From positions 62,001 to 126,000 of the forward strand of contig NZ_CAJRAF010000004.1 in the NCBI RefSeq assembly GCF_907164905.1: DNA of 64,000 nt, in the 5' to 3' direction. The position numbers were made by a program, and so were the translations under genes. Source of the DNA: Dyadobacter sp. CECT 9275. GTDB taxonomy: Bacteria > Bacteroidota > Bacteroidia > Cytophagales > Spirosomataceae. Positions 1 to 8,542 of this stretch are shown piece after piece. The notes below the pieces were generated by a model. The model was given only the letters and a program-made list of their open reading frames with translations. It ran no database searches and was not told where the DNA came from. Each line of letters begins with the position of its first letter. Positions within the stretch are counted from its first letter, which is position 1.

Positions 1-54
1 CGTGAGAAAAAAGATAGGGAAATCCAAAACATGGAAATCCAGAAACAGAATTAA
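1..54 (+). CDS. C-terminal tail of a truncated upstream gene
   Basis: An open frame enters from the window edge and stops with TAA at 52-54. It encodes a short, strongly charged tail (…IQNMEIQKQN). It ends 10 nt before the ATG of the HEPN gene in the same orientation, so the two probably share an operon. The product cannot be identified from 17 residues. Confidence 0.45.
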   Translation, partial: REKKDREIQNMEIQKQN

Positions 55-64
55 TCATTTTTAA

Positions 65-865
65 ATGACAAAATCCTTTGATGACATAACCTTGCGAAAT
101 ATATCTGACATTATATCAAATCTATTAACGCATACAAAAATCACAGAACATTTAGCTGGTGCTAATATTTCTCAATCGCAAATTGGTACAAACAAAACCG
201 ACAGACTTTTTTATGCATTAAAAGAAAAGCAAATACAAGACAATTGTGGAAATAATGTATTGGCATTTGTAGTTAGGTTATTAAATCCTAAAAGATATAA
301 TTCCGAAGACGAATTTGAAAGAGACAGAACAACTATCAATGAAAAATTAGTTTACGAAGGGATAGAAATTGATAAAACCGGACAACCCCGACTAGTTGAA
401 AAGGCTAAAACCATTTCAGAAGCTAAAAGCAGGTCACTTAAAATCAAAGAAAAAGTACACGGTATCGGAGTTCATTCAGAAATTTTACCATACTGCGAAG
501 CCGAATGGCTGAAAGAAAATTATTTTCACTCTATACTAGAAATCACAAAAAGTGTTGCGGAAAGACTTAGGCAGAAAAGTGGCTATACTTCAGATGGAGC
601 AGATCTGGTTGATGATTGTTTTGCTTTAGGAAAAGACAAAAGACCTATGCTTGCTTTTAATATGCTGAATAATCCAAGCGAAGAAAGTGAGCATAAGGGT
701 TTCGGCAACTTCTGTAAAGGATTTTTTTCTATGTACCGAAATCCAAAAGCGCATAACCCGAAAATATTAGAAGACACTCAACTTTCAGAAATGACTGAAG
801 TATTGGTTGTAGCTACAATTATTCATAACAAACTTGATAACACTTACAAAACAGGACTTAAATAG
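65..865 (+). CDS. TIGR02391 (Ymh) family protein, HEPN fold
   Basis: This 266-residue protein resembles the TIGR02391/Hypoth_Ymh family. The C-terminal half (about 150-262) is helical and carries an R-N-x3-H signature at R225 and H230, the Rx4-6H motif of HEPN ribonucleases. HEPN proteins often act as RNases in toxin-antitoxin, abortive infection or restriction-linked systems, and Ymh proteins are common next to such genes. The target here is unknown. The gene starts at ATG 65, just after another reading frame, and ends before a shared terminator facing the PLD operon. Family assignment is fairly sure; an RNase role is inference. Confidence 0.72.
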   Translation: MTKSFDDITLRNISDIISNLLTHTKITEHLAGANISQSQIGTNKTDRLFYALKEKQIQDNCGNNVLAFVVRLLNPKRYNSEDEFERDRTTINEKLVYEGIEIDKTGQPRLVEKAKTISEAKSRSLKIKEKVHGIGVHSEILPYCEAEWLKENYFHSILEITKSVAERLRQKSGYTSDGADLVDDCFALGKDKRPMLAFNMLNNPSEESEHKGFGNFCKGFFSMYRNPKAHNPKILEDTQLSEMTEVLVVATIIHNKLDNTYKTGLK

Positions 866-868
866 CGC

Positions 869-898
869 AAATCGGATAACCCAAAAGTTATCCGATTT
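869..898. terminator. Bidirectional terminator between convergent genes
   Basis: A perfect 12-bp stem (869-880 with 887-898) closes a 6-nt CCAAAA loop and is followed by T residues in the plus direction and preceded by A residues that serve the minus direction. It lies between the stops of the HEPN gene (865) and the PLD-like gene (905). Confidence 0.85.
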
Positions 899-904
899 TT
901 TAAC

Positions 905-3556
905 TTACAAATCGGTGCATATAAAAGATGAGAGTTTTAGAGGTAAATAAATTTCGTCTGGACTGTGTTTTATGTAATCTTCTTTATCATAGTCCCACAT
1001 AAAGCCAGGTCTGATTAAAGTAAAATCGTTTGTTTTATTTACGTACTGAACGTAGCTATAACCCCAAGGCGATTTGTAAATAATTTGCCCGTTAACTGCT
1101 GATGTATCAAAGTTCTTATCTTCAATCTGTTCAATCACTTTTATAAACGAAGGACATAGTCTTTCGTAAAATATCTCTAAGTTTTTTTCAAATCCTTTTG
1201 TCCTGTTTTTCAACTCAGAAATTCTAATATTAATTTTGGATTTTAATTCTACAAAATTGCTATTGAAATCATCTACATTCCTCCAACCTAAATAATGAAG
1301 TGCATTTAAAGCCATAGTAAAAAAGTAATGTAATTCATCATCTTTCCATCGATTGTTAATTAAGCAAACAATTGTATTTATGAGTGCCTCTTTTTTTAGT
1401 TCCTCGATTTTCTTTTTTGTATAGTCAAATTCATACGCTTTAAATCCGCTTCTTGCCAGCATCAAAAAGTCGCCAATTAAGTTTAAACAACAACCCTTTA
1501 CATTGTTATTGTCATAATCGTCTACAAATGGTAAATAACTGAAAAAATGGTGCGTGTCTTGTTCGTCATACTTTGCAGATTTCCCTCCGTATTCACTTAT
1601 CAACTCAAGAGCGATTAAATATTTAGTCAAATCTGTAAGTGTAGGCCTATATGTTTTTGGTCGACTATTCCCATAGAGAATTTCTTGTTGGTAATTGTAA
1701 AGGTTATCAAAGTAGTTCATCAACTTTCTTTTTTCAGATTTAAGCATGACAAAGGAGAGGTTACGAACCGTTGCCACTTCTCCTTCCTCATTTCCATTTA
1801 TGTTGCCTAAATCGTCTTCTTGCTCATCAATACTTATATCAGCTTTTTTATTTGTTGAAATTCCATTTAAATTGATGAACTTCAAAACATCTAAAACACG
1901 TAGGGAAAGAGAAGAGAGTAGAAGGTTTTTTTCAAATCCAGAATTTTCTATTGCTTTATAGGAAGAGAGATCGTAAAGTTTTTCAGGTTCTTTGTCATCA
2001 TTCAACTTTGTAAACGTGTTTCTTCTGCTATCTAAAAAGCTGGCTCCTGTCTCATTTTCTGTTTCGTCAAAGATGGCGTAATGCAACAAGTCAAGAACTT
2101 TACTTAGTTCGCCATTTTGAATTTCGCTATAAATTTTCTCAATTTCCTCTGTTTTTGGGTTAGGATGCGTTTTCGCCAAAAGGAAATAATCGGAAATTAA
2201 TAGTTTATTTGAGATAATCCCATCATTAACATTTGTCAATTGCACATATAGGAAACTGCCTAATTCTAAATTGACTGTTATTTTTAGCTCTTTCGCATAA
2301 TTTGAGAAAGTTTTGGAATACAAAAATCGGTTTTGTTTATCGAAGAAAACAACCTTGAATTCATCGGTATAAGTTCCAGTGGAATGAAGTATAAATTCAT
2401 CATAAATCAACTCTGCACAAAGCAACTGTACTTTAAATTGATTGTTCTTGATTATAGTTTCATAAATTGACTGATTTGTAGTCGCTGTAAATTCATCAAG
2501 GCTTTTACTATTGCTTGTTTTCAGTTTTATGCCTAATTGATTTAATAATCCACCTTTTTCTGACTGAATAAGAAGTGAAACTTCTGCATTTGAATTTTTG
2601 CCCAATAATCCCAATCCTGCAGGTGTAATATTGGCACTACCGAACAAGCAAAACTCTTTTCCATTTTTTGTCTTGAAATGAATAATCTTCCCGTGAAGTT
2701 TTGATTTTGAGTTTCCAGATTTTGCATATTGGATTTTGCTTACGCCTGCATCACACCAATCGTAAAATGTAAACGCTTTGCTCACTTGCATTGCAGAAGG
2801 GATTAAACCACTTTCATCCAATATGACTTTTACTATGGCTGAAGGAAAAAGAGAATTAAGTTCTTGCAATACTTTCCCATTTTTGTCATAATATGGAGAA
2901 ATGGTAGTTATTTCTACTACTTTCTCATTGCTAAGATGTTTTAAAAGTTCGTTCCAAATAGAAGTTGTTTCAGTATTAAACAGGAAAGCAACCTTCTCTT
3001 TTTGCGACGTTTCGAAAAATTGAAATGGTTTTGTCTTTGGCAATTCATTCAGCCATTTAGAATGTTCAAGTATCCATTTTGTAGTTTTTTCATTCATCTG
3101 TCCCTTAACTGACGATGAAAGAGTTGATAGATAATCCCAAGCTGACGAAAAGACTGATGAATTTTCGGTTGAACGAATATCAAAATGAAATGCTCCCCAA
3201 ATCTCATCATTGTTGCCATTTCCAGAATTTGTAAGGTTTCCAGAACCAACAATAAGCAATCCTTCTTTTTCACCAAACAACATCCAAATTTTTGGATGGA
3301 ATACTGACTTTTGAAAAACAGGATAAAGTGAATAACCGGCAGAAAGTTGCATTTCTTCTCCTGTCGCTTGTTGCATTAACTCTGAATAATAATGTCCATC
3401 AATAAAAACGTTGATGTTTCTCACGCCACAAGAACGCAACCATTTCATTGCTTTCATTTCAAAAAAATAAAAGTCAAAGCTGAAGGTAGTAAGAATTGCA
3501 GAATGATATCTTCTGCTTCCTATCAATGTTAGTATGTTTTCTCTTTCTAGTATCAT
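905..3556 (-). CDS. Phospholipase D-fold protein with two HKD-like motifs, probable nuclease
   Basis: The protein has 883 residues. Its N-terminal third holds two PLD half-sites: H87-P-K89 followed by G-S-G-N-L-T near 104-109, and H288-G-K290 followed by G-S-A-N-I-T near 306-311. Both keep the H-x-K and the GSxN turn but lack the classical Asp, as in PLD-type nucleases of restriction systems. The remaining roughly 550 residues are unrecognised and probably helical. It starts with ATG at 3556, and the TGA of the upstream gene overlaps it by one base (TGATG), so the two are translationally coupled. A DNA- or RNA-cleaving role in a defence pair is inferred from fold, coupling and location in a mobile element; phospholipid hydrolysis is less likely because no signal peptide is present. 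Confidence 0.7.
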   Translation of the reverse strand: MILERENILTLIGSRRYHSAILTTFSFDFYFFEMKAMKWLRSCGVRNINVFIDGHYYSELMQQATGEEMQLSAGYSLYPVFQKSVFHPKIWMLFGEKEGLLIVGSGNLTNSGNGNNDEIWGAFHFDIRSTENSSVFSSAWDYLSTLSSSVKGQMNEKTTKWILEHSKWLNELPKTKPFQFFETSQKEKVAFLFNTETTSIWNELLKHLSNEKVVEITTISPYYDKNGKVLQELNSLFPSAIVKVILDESGLIPSAMQVSKAFTFYDWCDAGVSKIQYAKSGNSKSKLHGKIIHFKTKNGKEFCLFGSANITPAGLGLLGKNSNAEVSLLIQSEKGGLLNQLGIKLKTSNSKSLDEFTATTNQSIYETIIKNNQFKVQLLCAELIYDEFILHSTGTYTDEFKVVFFDKQNRFLYSKTFSNYAKELKITVNLELGSFLYVQLTNVNDGIISNKLLISDYFLLAKTHPNPKTEEIEKIYSEIQNGELSKVLDLLHYAIFDETENETGASFLDSRRNTFTKLNDDKEPEKLYDLSSYKAIENSGFEKNLLLSSLSLRVLDVLKFINLNGISTNKKADISIDEQEDDLGNINGNEEGEVATVRNLSFVMLKSEKRKLMNYFDNLYNYQQEILYGNSRPKTYRPTLTDLTKYLIALELISEYGGKSAKYDEQDTHHFFSYLPFVDDYDNNNVKGCCLNLIGDFLMLARSGFKAYEFDYTKKKIEELKKEALINTIVCLINNRWKDDELHYFFTMALNALHYLGWRNVDDFNSNFVELKSKINIRISELKNRTKGFEKNLEIFYERLCPSFIKVIEQIEDKNFDTSAVNGQIIYKSPWGYSYVQYVNKTNDFTLIRPGFMWDYDKEDYIKHSPDEIYLPLKLSSFICTDL

Positions 3557-5157
3557 CAGTCAATCAAAAGTTTCTTATGTAATGGCGATAAAACCCTTTG
3601 GTCGTTGATTACCTGTAAATCAAACATTATGTTTTGCAAGGCGCTCATTCTTGGCGATGTGTTTCTTGGTGGAAATGTATCTATGAAACGGATGTATTGT
3701 TCCTCAATAAAAAATTTGTGGGTAGCCTGTGAGCCGTTGCCCATTTTTCTGAGTGCAACCATTGAGTGCCTGTAAATAATTTTGCGTAAAATAAATTGTT
3801 CAACAAAATCTTGAAGTGTATCATTTTCTGCTGTGTGAACTGTCAAGATACCATCAACCATATTCCCATCCCTTTCTATCTTTTTTCTGCTCATAAATTC
3901 TTTCAATGGATGAAGTTGCTCTCTATTATTCTTGAATATTTGAAGCAAAAGCATAAAGCCATATTTTGCTGCCATAACAGGGTCGTTTGTTGCATCAATT
4001 TCCTTTTTGATGTTTTCCTCATCTTCTGTGTCAGGGATTAACTCCAAAATTTCTGCAAGTGAACTTGTTGGCTCTGTAGCTTGCTTTAGCTCTTTGCATA
4101 TTTCATTTGTAATACTGCTTGAAAATTTCTTTACAAACAATGGTAGATATTGGTCTTGTTGGAAATCGTAAAGATGTTGTAATACAGCCCAAAATATTGT
4201 TCCGCAACTGTACTGCCAATACTCATTTAATTGATAGCAGTACCAACCAATATTAGTTTCCGTTTCAGGATAACCATTTGTTCCCAATTTCTTTCGGTAA
4301 CTTTCCAATAGAAATCTATACCAGTCGTAATTATTTTCATTTTTAACAGCTGTATTTAAGAGCGACAAAATTGTTTCCCTTCTGTGAAAAGTAAAACGTT
4401 CTTCCATTTCTTGACTTGGATCGTCTTTGTCCAAAAGCATTTCTACATATAGTTGCCATTCGGCATTTTCTGTTTGTATCGTATCAATCGCAAAATACTT
4501 TATCAGTTCTGAAATATCATCTTGGTAGAGTTTTCCTTTTTTGATATTAATATAAAATAACTCTTTTATTTGTGGTGACAATGATCCTTCAAAAGCCTCG
4601 GCTAATTGTTTCCCAGAAACTTTTTGTCTTGGGTGTGGTTTACTAATGTTGTAAATAACATCTCCATCATCATTTATTGCTGTAATAATTAAGGAAAGTG
4701 CCTGCATTGCTCCGTAATAATATTGTCCGAATGCACCGGATGGATATTTCCAATAAACATTTTTATCGGTATTGTCCTTGTCTGCTCCTTCGGCTAAGTC
4801 AAAATAAGTTTCCTCAGCTGTATTTATTAGGTTTGAAGCAAAGTTACTTCCTGTTATCTGTTGAACTCCTTTACGCTCGCTTTGCATAATTATGGCAATC
4901 ATCAATTCAGCTCTGCGGATAAAACGATATTGTTCTTTTGAGTTGCCTTTCTTCTCGGTCTTGAAATAGAAGTCTAAAAGCCAACAATAAAACCCATAAT
5001 AACGGAGACGATTAGTCAAATTGGAAATTCCAGGCAATATAGTGGCGTAAGTCGCTTCTGAGGTTGTTTGAAGGCCTAACGGGTCAAGTCCAGTGATTAG
5101 ACTTATTGATGCTCCCCAAAACGGATAATTTGAATTGCCTTTTTGTAATACTGCCAT
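3556..5157 (-). CDS. Unknown protein coupled to the PLD nuclease (DUF6361-like N-terminus?)
   Basis: This 533-residue protein is first in a two-gene minus-strand operon. Its beginning (residues about 10-65: a W-G/G-L-D-P-L-G-L stretch, then P-G-I-S-N-L-T-N-R-L-R-Y-Y-G-F-Y-C-W) reminds me of DUF6361-type proteins, which also start with a short motif followed by T-x-R-x-R-Y and an aromatic PW/CW segment, but I am not certain. The rest is soluble and helix-rich with no motif I recognise. No signal peptide or membrane segment is seen. The stop codon overlaps the start of the PLD-like gene, which points to a fixed stoichiometry and a joint function. A role as sensor or adaptor of the PLD effector is inference. 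Confidence 0.5.
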   Translation of the reverse strand: MAVLQKGNSNYPFWGASISLITGLDPLGLQTTSEATYATILPGISNLTNRLRYYGFYCWLLDFYFKTEKKGNSKEQYRFIRRAELMIAIIMQSERKGVQQITGSNFASNLINTAEETYFDLAEGADKDNTDKNVYWKYPSGAFGQYYYGAMQALSLIITAINDDGDVIYNISKPHPRQKVSGKQLAEAFEGSLSPQIKELFYINIKKGKLYQDDISELIKYFAIDTIQTENAEWQLYVEMLLDKDDPSQEMEERFTFHRRETILSLLNTAVKNENNYDWYRFLLESYRKKLGTNGYPETETNIGWYCYQLNEYWQYSCGTIFWAVLQHLYDFQQDQYLPLFVKKFSSSITNEICKELKQATEPTSSLAEILELIPDTEDEENIKKEIDATNDPVMAAKYGFMLLLQIFKNNREQLHPLKEFMSRKKIERDGNMVDGILTVHTAENDTLQDFVEQFILRKIIYRHSMVALRKMGNGSQATHKFFIEEQYIRFIDTFPPRNTSPRMSALQNIMFDLQVINDQRVLSPLHKKLLID

Positions 5158-5326
5158 TTAAAATTAATTTATCAGTAACCTATATTCTTCAAATTTACAA
5201 AATAAACTATCTTGAAATTTATATCGTGGCGACAAATACTACCTTTCAACGCCAATCAATACAACATTTTCCAAGCCTTTACAAATCCTTGATAAATTCC
5301 ACTTCCACAGCAAAATTGAGCAGATT

Positions 5327-5638
5327 ATGGAAGTTATCGCAATACAAAAATCCGCATTGGATGGAATGACAAATGAACTGAAAGCACTTTTGGAATTGAC
5401 CGAAAATGCCACAATGAAATACATTTCAATTTTCAAAGAAGAAAAATGGCTAGATAACCAGGAAGTTTGTTTGATGATGAAGATTACTAAACGGACTTTG
5501 CAGACCTACAAGGACAAAGGGCTGTTACCTTATTCCAAACTGAACCGCAAGAATTATTATAAACTCTCGGACGTACGGGCTTTGCTCGAAGCTGGACAGC
5601 CGTACAATACCAATGATAATGGATTTACTGACGAATGA
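5327..5638 (+). CDS. Small helix-turn-helix (MerR/HTH_17-like) protein
   Basis: The 103-residue protein has a leading helical region (1-40) and a MerR-type HTH around residues 46-90 (L-D-N-Q-E-V-C then R-T-L-Q-T-Y-K-D-K-G-L-L-P). Such pairs of short HTH proteins are common in Bacteroidota conjugative and integrative elements, where excisionase-like or regulatory roles are assumed. It overlaps the next, similar gene by 26 nt in another frame. Its start lies about 170 nt from the divergent start of the 533-residue gene, so the gap probably holds both promoters. DNA binding is well supported; the target is unknown. Confidence 0.75.
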   Translation: MEVIAIQKSALDGMTNELKALLELTENATMKYISIFKEEKWLDNQEVCLMMKITKRTLQTYKDKGLLPYSKLNRKNYYKLSDVRALLEAGQPYNTNDNGFTDE

Positions 5639-5918
5639 TAATGAAGAAATCATTTCCCATCAAGAAATGATTTTGATATTGAGAGACCGTATTGAAAATA
5701 TATTAAAAAACTATCGTCCCGTAATGAATGGAGAAATTTATTTGTCGGGCGAAGATGTATGCAAACTGTTACACATTAGCAAACGCACTTTACAGCAATA
5801 TCGTGATGATAATATCCTGCCGTATATTCAGATTGGTGGCAAAATTATTTATAAGGAAACAGATTTGATGACAATATTGGAGCAGAATTATATCAATCAC
5901 AAAACTAATTCAGACTAA
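5613..5918 (+). CDS. Second small helix-turn-helix protein, paralogue of the preceding one
   Basis: The 101-residue protein repeats the architecture of its neighbour: an N-terminal helix, then an HTH around residues 45-90 (L-S-G-E-D-V-C-K-L-L-H-I-S-K-R-T-L-Q-Q-Y-R-D). The two HTH regions are clearly related, which suggests an old duplication. It overlaps the upstream gene, so the pair is co-translated. The conserved R-T-L-Q-x-Y recognition helix suggests they recognise similar DNA, perhaps as a heterodimer. An excisionase or element-regulator role is inferred from the mobile-element setting. Confidence 0.75.
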   Translation: MIMDLLTNDNEEIISHQEMILILRDRIENILKNYRPVMNGEIYLSGEDVCKLLHISKRTLQQYRDDNILPYIQIGGKIIYKETDLMTILEQNYINHKTNSD

Positions 5919-5959
5919 GCTTTTTTGTTGCATTAATACATCTAATAGCAAGAGTTTAG

Positions 5960-5967
5960 TATCTTTG
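5960..5967 (+). promoter_or_regulatory. Bacteroidota -7 box TATCTTTG
   Basis: This matches TAnnTTTG, the -7 consensus of Bacteroidota housekeeping promoters. It lies inside a 7-bp inverted repeat (ATAGCAA … TTGCTAT, about 5945-5971). Transcription from here would run through the long hairpin at 6023-6111 into the receiver gene. A clear -33 box was not found. Confidence 0.45.
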
Positions 5968-6022
5968 CTATGTAAAATATAGAAATACTTAAAGTGTTTT
6001 TGCTTTAAGTCCCACATTGAAA

Positions 6023-6111
6023 ACTGGTAATTTTTAGACAACGGGACAATAAGGAAGAACGCTCATGCCATAGGCGTGGGCGCTCGCTTATTCGTTGTCG
6101 GGTATACCAGT
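6023..6111 (+). ncRNA. Long structured hairpin (candidate small RNA or 5' leader)
   Basis: An 89-nt interrupted stem-loop with about 32 pairs. Paired blocks, from outside in, are 6023-6029 with 6105-6111, 6037-6043 with 6093-6099, 6048-6053 with 6087-6092, and 6057-6069 with 6073-6085 around an ATA loop. The inner block uses several G-T (G-U) pairs and has one mismatch, which suggests that RNA structure rather than a DNA palindrome is conserved. It lies between a TAnnTTTG box (5960) and the receiver gene (6191). Confidence 0.55.
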
Positions 6112-6137
6112 GCCTCAATGTGCGGTAAGTGTAGTTG

Positions 6138-6160
6138 CCTGCGCTTTCTTTTTGTGCAGG
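6138..6160 (+). promoter_or_regulatory. Second leader hairpin
   Basis: A 7-bp stem (CCTGCGC with GTGCAGG, one G-T pair) closes a pyrimidine-rich TTTCTTTTT loop. The flanking GTAG and CTAC can extend it. It lies between the long hairpin and the receiver gene start and may be part of the same structured leader. Confidence 0.45.
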
Positions 6161-6190
6161 GCTACATCAACTTTAAAAAAGTATGATGAT

Positions 6191-6580
6191 ATGGAAACTG
6201 GTACAGCACAAAAAAAAATTACACTCGCCTTTATCAATGATAAAAGCCCAATTTTAGATTTCATTTGTAAAGACCTCATTGCTTCGGGAACTGAAGTCTT
6301 ATTTCGTTCAGAAAGCATGGAAGATGGACTGTCACAATTATCTTCATTAAATGAACTCCCAAAAATTTGTATTATCGACCTTGATTTTTACAACAAGAAT
6401 GTTTTTGTTGAACTTCAAGAATTAAGAACAAAATATCCAACTATAAAACTTATTGCACATAGTGATATTGATGATGAGAAAGTGGGTAAATATCTTTTAG
6501 ATATTGGTTTTTCAAGTTACTTGCTGATTGGTAATGATGCGGAATATTTTAGAAAAGTAATAGAAGCCGTTATCAATTAG
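6191..6580 (+). CDS. Receiver-like (pseudo-response regulator) protein
   Basis: From ATG 6191 the product has 129 residues; an upstream TTG frame runs from 6095 but covers the leader hairpins and is unlikely to be translated. The sequence has the alternating beta/alpha pattern of a CheY-like receiver: an early hydrophobic strand, an I-I-D-L-D-F segment at the phosphoacceptor position, and a late strand (K-L-I-A-H-S-D). The N-terminal acidic pocket is not clear, and the usual K-P near the end is replaced by L-L-I, so it may not be phosphorylated normally. No output domain is present. It is common cargo of Bacteroidota elements behind this kind of leader. Function unknown. Confidence 0.6.
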   Translation: METGTAQKKITLAFINDKSPILDFICKDLIASGTEVLFRSESMEDGLSQLSSLNELPKICIIDLDFYNKNVFVELQELRTKYPTIKLIAHSDIDDEKVGKYLLDIGFSSYLLIGNDAEYFRKVIEAVIN

Positions 6581-6591
6581 GATAAAATTCA

Positions 6592-7581
6592 CTAATTCTC
6601 ATACAAAATACTAGCGATTTTTTTATCATTTAGTACAAACCTTATCTGCTCATATTTTTGAGTAGGGTGCATATCCTTTTCTGTAACTGGCGGAAAATAT
6701 TTTACTCCAATAGTCACGTTTGGTAAACTAAAACTCCAAGATGACCTGATTTTAAAATTCTTACCACACAATTGTTGATCGGATGAGTTCAGATATTCTT
6801 TGAATTTTGAAAGCCCTTCGATTTCAAATATTGTTTTCCAGTTTTTACGAACTTCAAAAACGATATTTTCGTCAAGATTTTTCAGGATACTACTTTCATC
6901 GGAACTGTTACAGGCGTTTATAAAATCTCTGATGATTTTTCGTGGTTGTTTTTGAATTTCTCTGATTTCTTTCTTTTTGTTTTCAAGATAAGTGCTAAAA
7001 TCCTTGTCAACCAATTCAGATAACTTATAGTATCCTGAATGAAAAGCTTCTAATGGAGATTTGTATAATCTATCTTTAAAAAAAGTTGCTTCATCCGTTT
7101 CATTGGCTTTAAAATGATCCAGAAGCAAAAAACCTTTTTCTTCGGTTGTACTGTTAACACCATCTGCAATATTTACAAAGTAGTACTGCTCTTTATCTTC
7201 AAACAAGACTTTGATTTTAGGGTTGAACTTTTCAGGATTATTTACCGATGCTTTTACAAGATATTTCGTTTCATCCAAAGTATTTTCAATCCGTCTTCCC
7301 CAGCCATCAGTCGATAATTCTGATTGGTATCGGGATATTTGAACCCGTATTTCCTTCCGTCCTTTTTCAAGGTCGGTGGTAAATTCATATCCAGGAAAAG
7401 AATTGAGAATAGCCGTGTCTAATTCCCATTCCTCATAATCACTTGTAAAATTTATTTGATAGCTAAATTCATATTCCCGAATGTAAACCGGAAATTGGAA
7501 CTTGTTACCGACGATTGTTTGCTCTAATAAGGTAATATCGGATTTCCTGTTTACGGTTATTGAGATTTCAGTTTCAATCAT
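6592..7581 (-). CDS. Unknown 329-residue protein
   Basis: I do not recognise this protein. It has no signal peptide or membrane span. The N-terminal 150 residues look beta-rich, the middle (about 195-240) is highly charged and helical, and the C-terminal 100 residues (F-I-N-A-C-N-S-S-D, then alternating strands) resemble a SnoaL/NTF2-like alpha+beta fold. It is convergent with the receiver gene, leaving only 11 nt between stops. It lies in the cargo region of the element. Confidence 0.5.
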   Translation of the reverse strand: MIETEISITVNRKSDITLLEQTIVGNKFQFPVYIREYEFSYQINFTSDYEEWELDTAILNSFPGYEFTTDLEKGRKEIRVQISRYQSELSTDGWGRRIENTLDETKYLVKASVNNPEKFNPKIKVLFEDKEQYYFVNIADGVNSTTEEKGFLLLDHFKANETDEATFFKDRLYKSPLEAFHSGYYKLSELVDKDFSTYLENKKKEIREIQKQPRKIIRDFINACNSSDESSILKNLDENIVFEVRKNWKTIFEIEGLSKFKEYLNSSDQQLCGKNFKIRSSWSFSLPNVTIGVKYFPPVTEKDMHPTQKYEQIRFVLNDKKIASILYEN

Positions 7582-7677
7582 TTTGAAATTTATTTTTACT
7601 GACAGTTTTAAAGTAATGCCATTTTTTTGTTCAAACCATTGTGCTTGAGAGTAGAAAGGAAATCAAGTGAAGACTGC

Positions 7678-8145
7678 TTAATCATTGTCGTCACCCAATT
7701 GGTCAATGTATTTCAAAATTAGATTTACTTGTTTGTCCTCGGATTTTGTAGAGGATATTTTTTCAATAATTTTGATCCTATCTTCTTTTGGTAATTTATT
7801 GAACGATTTTAAAACACCCGAATTTCTAAAAGTATCTAATATTTCTTTTTCTGTAATCGGCTCCTTTGAAGTCAATAAGTAAAGTGTCACAGTTACAGTG
7901 TCGCCACCACTTTTGCTGATTGCTTTCCTGATTTTGTCATTAATTGAAATTAGCTTGTCTTGTCCTCCAATCGTAAACAAATTAATACTGTCAATTGTGT
8001 AGTTGTCAATTGTACCAGATACTTTCAATGAGCCCCATTTTCCTACGATATGTTTAGTGTTAGGTACTTGGATGTGATATGTCCAAGCACCTTTACCTGC
8101 TTCATATTTCAATTCGAGCTCCTTGTTCTTTACTAAGTATTTCAT
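7678..8145 (-). CDS. DUF1905 / YdeI-OmpD-associated family protein
   Basis: The 155-residue protein has a DUF1905-type beta-barrel core at about 1-90: G-A-W-T-Y-H-I-Q-V-P, then K-V-S-G-T-I-D, then I-R-K-A-I and G-D-T-V-T-V-T-L. It is followed by a helical segment (about 105-150) that matches the bacteriocin-protection YdeI/OmpD-associated region in length. Members are small cytosolic proteins with no proven biochemical role. The gene lies 96 nt upstream of the 329-residue gene on the same strand, so the two may be co-transcribed. Confidence 0.65.
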   Translation of the reverse strand: MKYLVKNKELELKYEAGKGAWTYHIQVPNTKHIVGKWGSLKVSGTIDNYTIDSINLFTIGGQDKLISINDKIRKAISKSGGDTVTVTLYLLTSKEPITEKEILDTFRNSGVLKSFNKLPKEDRIKIIEKISSTKSEDKQVNLILKYIDQLGDDND

Positions 8146-8315
8146 CTTTTATGACCTGTATTATAGCTTTACCGCTAACCCCTTAATTTAGAAAATTTGG
8201 GTATTTTGTTTAGGAATTAGTCTATTTGTTTTAAGGACAAATTTAATGAATTAGATGCTAGGGTTATGGCAAATATTCTATTATAAACCATCATTAATCA
8301 GGCGACGTTCTTTTG

Positions 8316-8352
8316 CTTCTTTTCTTTGGTCGCTGTGTGAAAAGAAAAGAAG
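8316..8352. terminator. Purine/pyrimidine hairpin, possible terminator
   Basis: A perfect 12-bp stem pairs 8316-8327 (CTTCTTTTCTTT) with 8341-8352 around a 13-nt loop. It lies between the end of the PRTRC operon (8543) and the DUF1905 gene start (8145). A second hairpin (7-bp stem, TGGGATA with TATCCCA) follows at 8373-8391. Confidence 0.5.
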
Positions 8353-8448
8353 TCATTACCAAAAACAAAAAATGGGATACTGAATATCCCACGCAAAAAA
8401 CTCGCAACCTGTTTGGTAAAATGTAAGGAAATGGAATTGTGAGCCGGT

Positions 8449-8526
8449 GCATTTTTGCAAAGTGATTGCATCAGCTTTAAACCGCAAAAATGCGTTTCCG
8501 ACCGTAGGGAGGAATTGCATTTTTGC
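8449..8526. repeat. Three copies of GCATTTTTGC in alternating orientation
   Basis: The 10-mer occurs at 8449-8458 (direct), 8484-8493 (inverted) and 8517-8526 (direct), so the middle copy can pair with either neighbour. The stretch lies directly after the ThiF stop, in a 397-nt gap without a credible gene. Purpose unknown; mutually exclusive hairpins or protein binding sites are possible. Confidence 0.6.
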
Positions 8527-8542
8527 CCGCCGATTTCGGCTT

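Noticed and set aside
6095..6190. TTG-initiated N-terminal extension of the receiver protein
   Set aside because: It would overlap the leader hairpins and gives no domain; ATG 6191 fits the receiver start.
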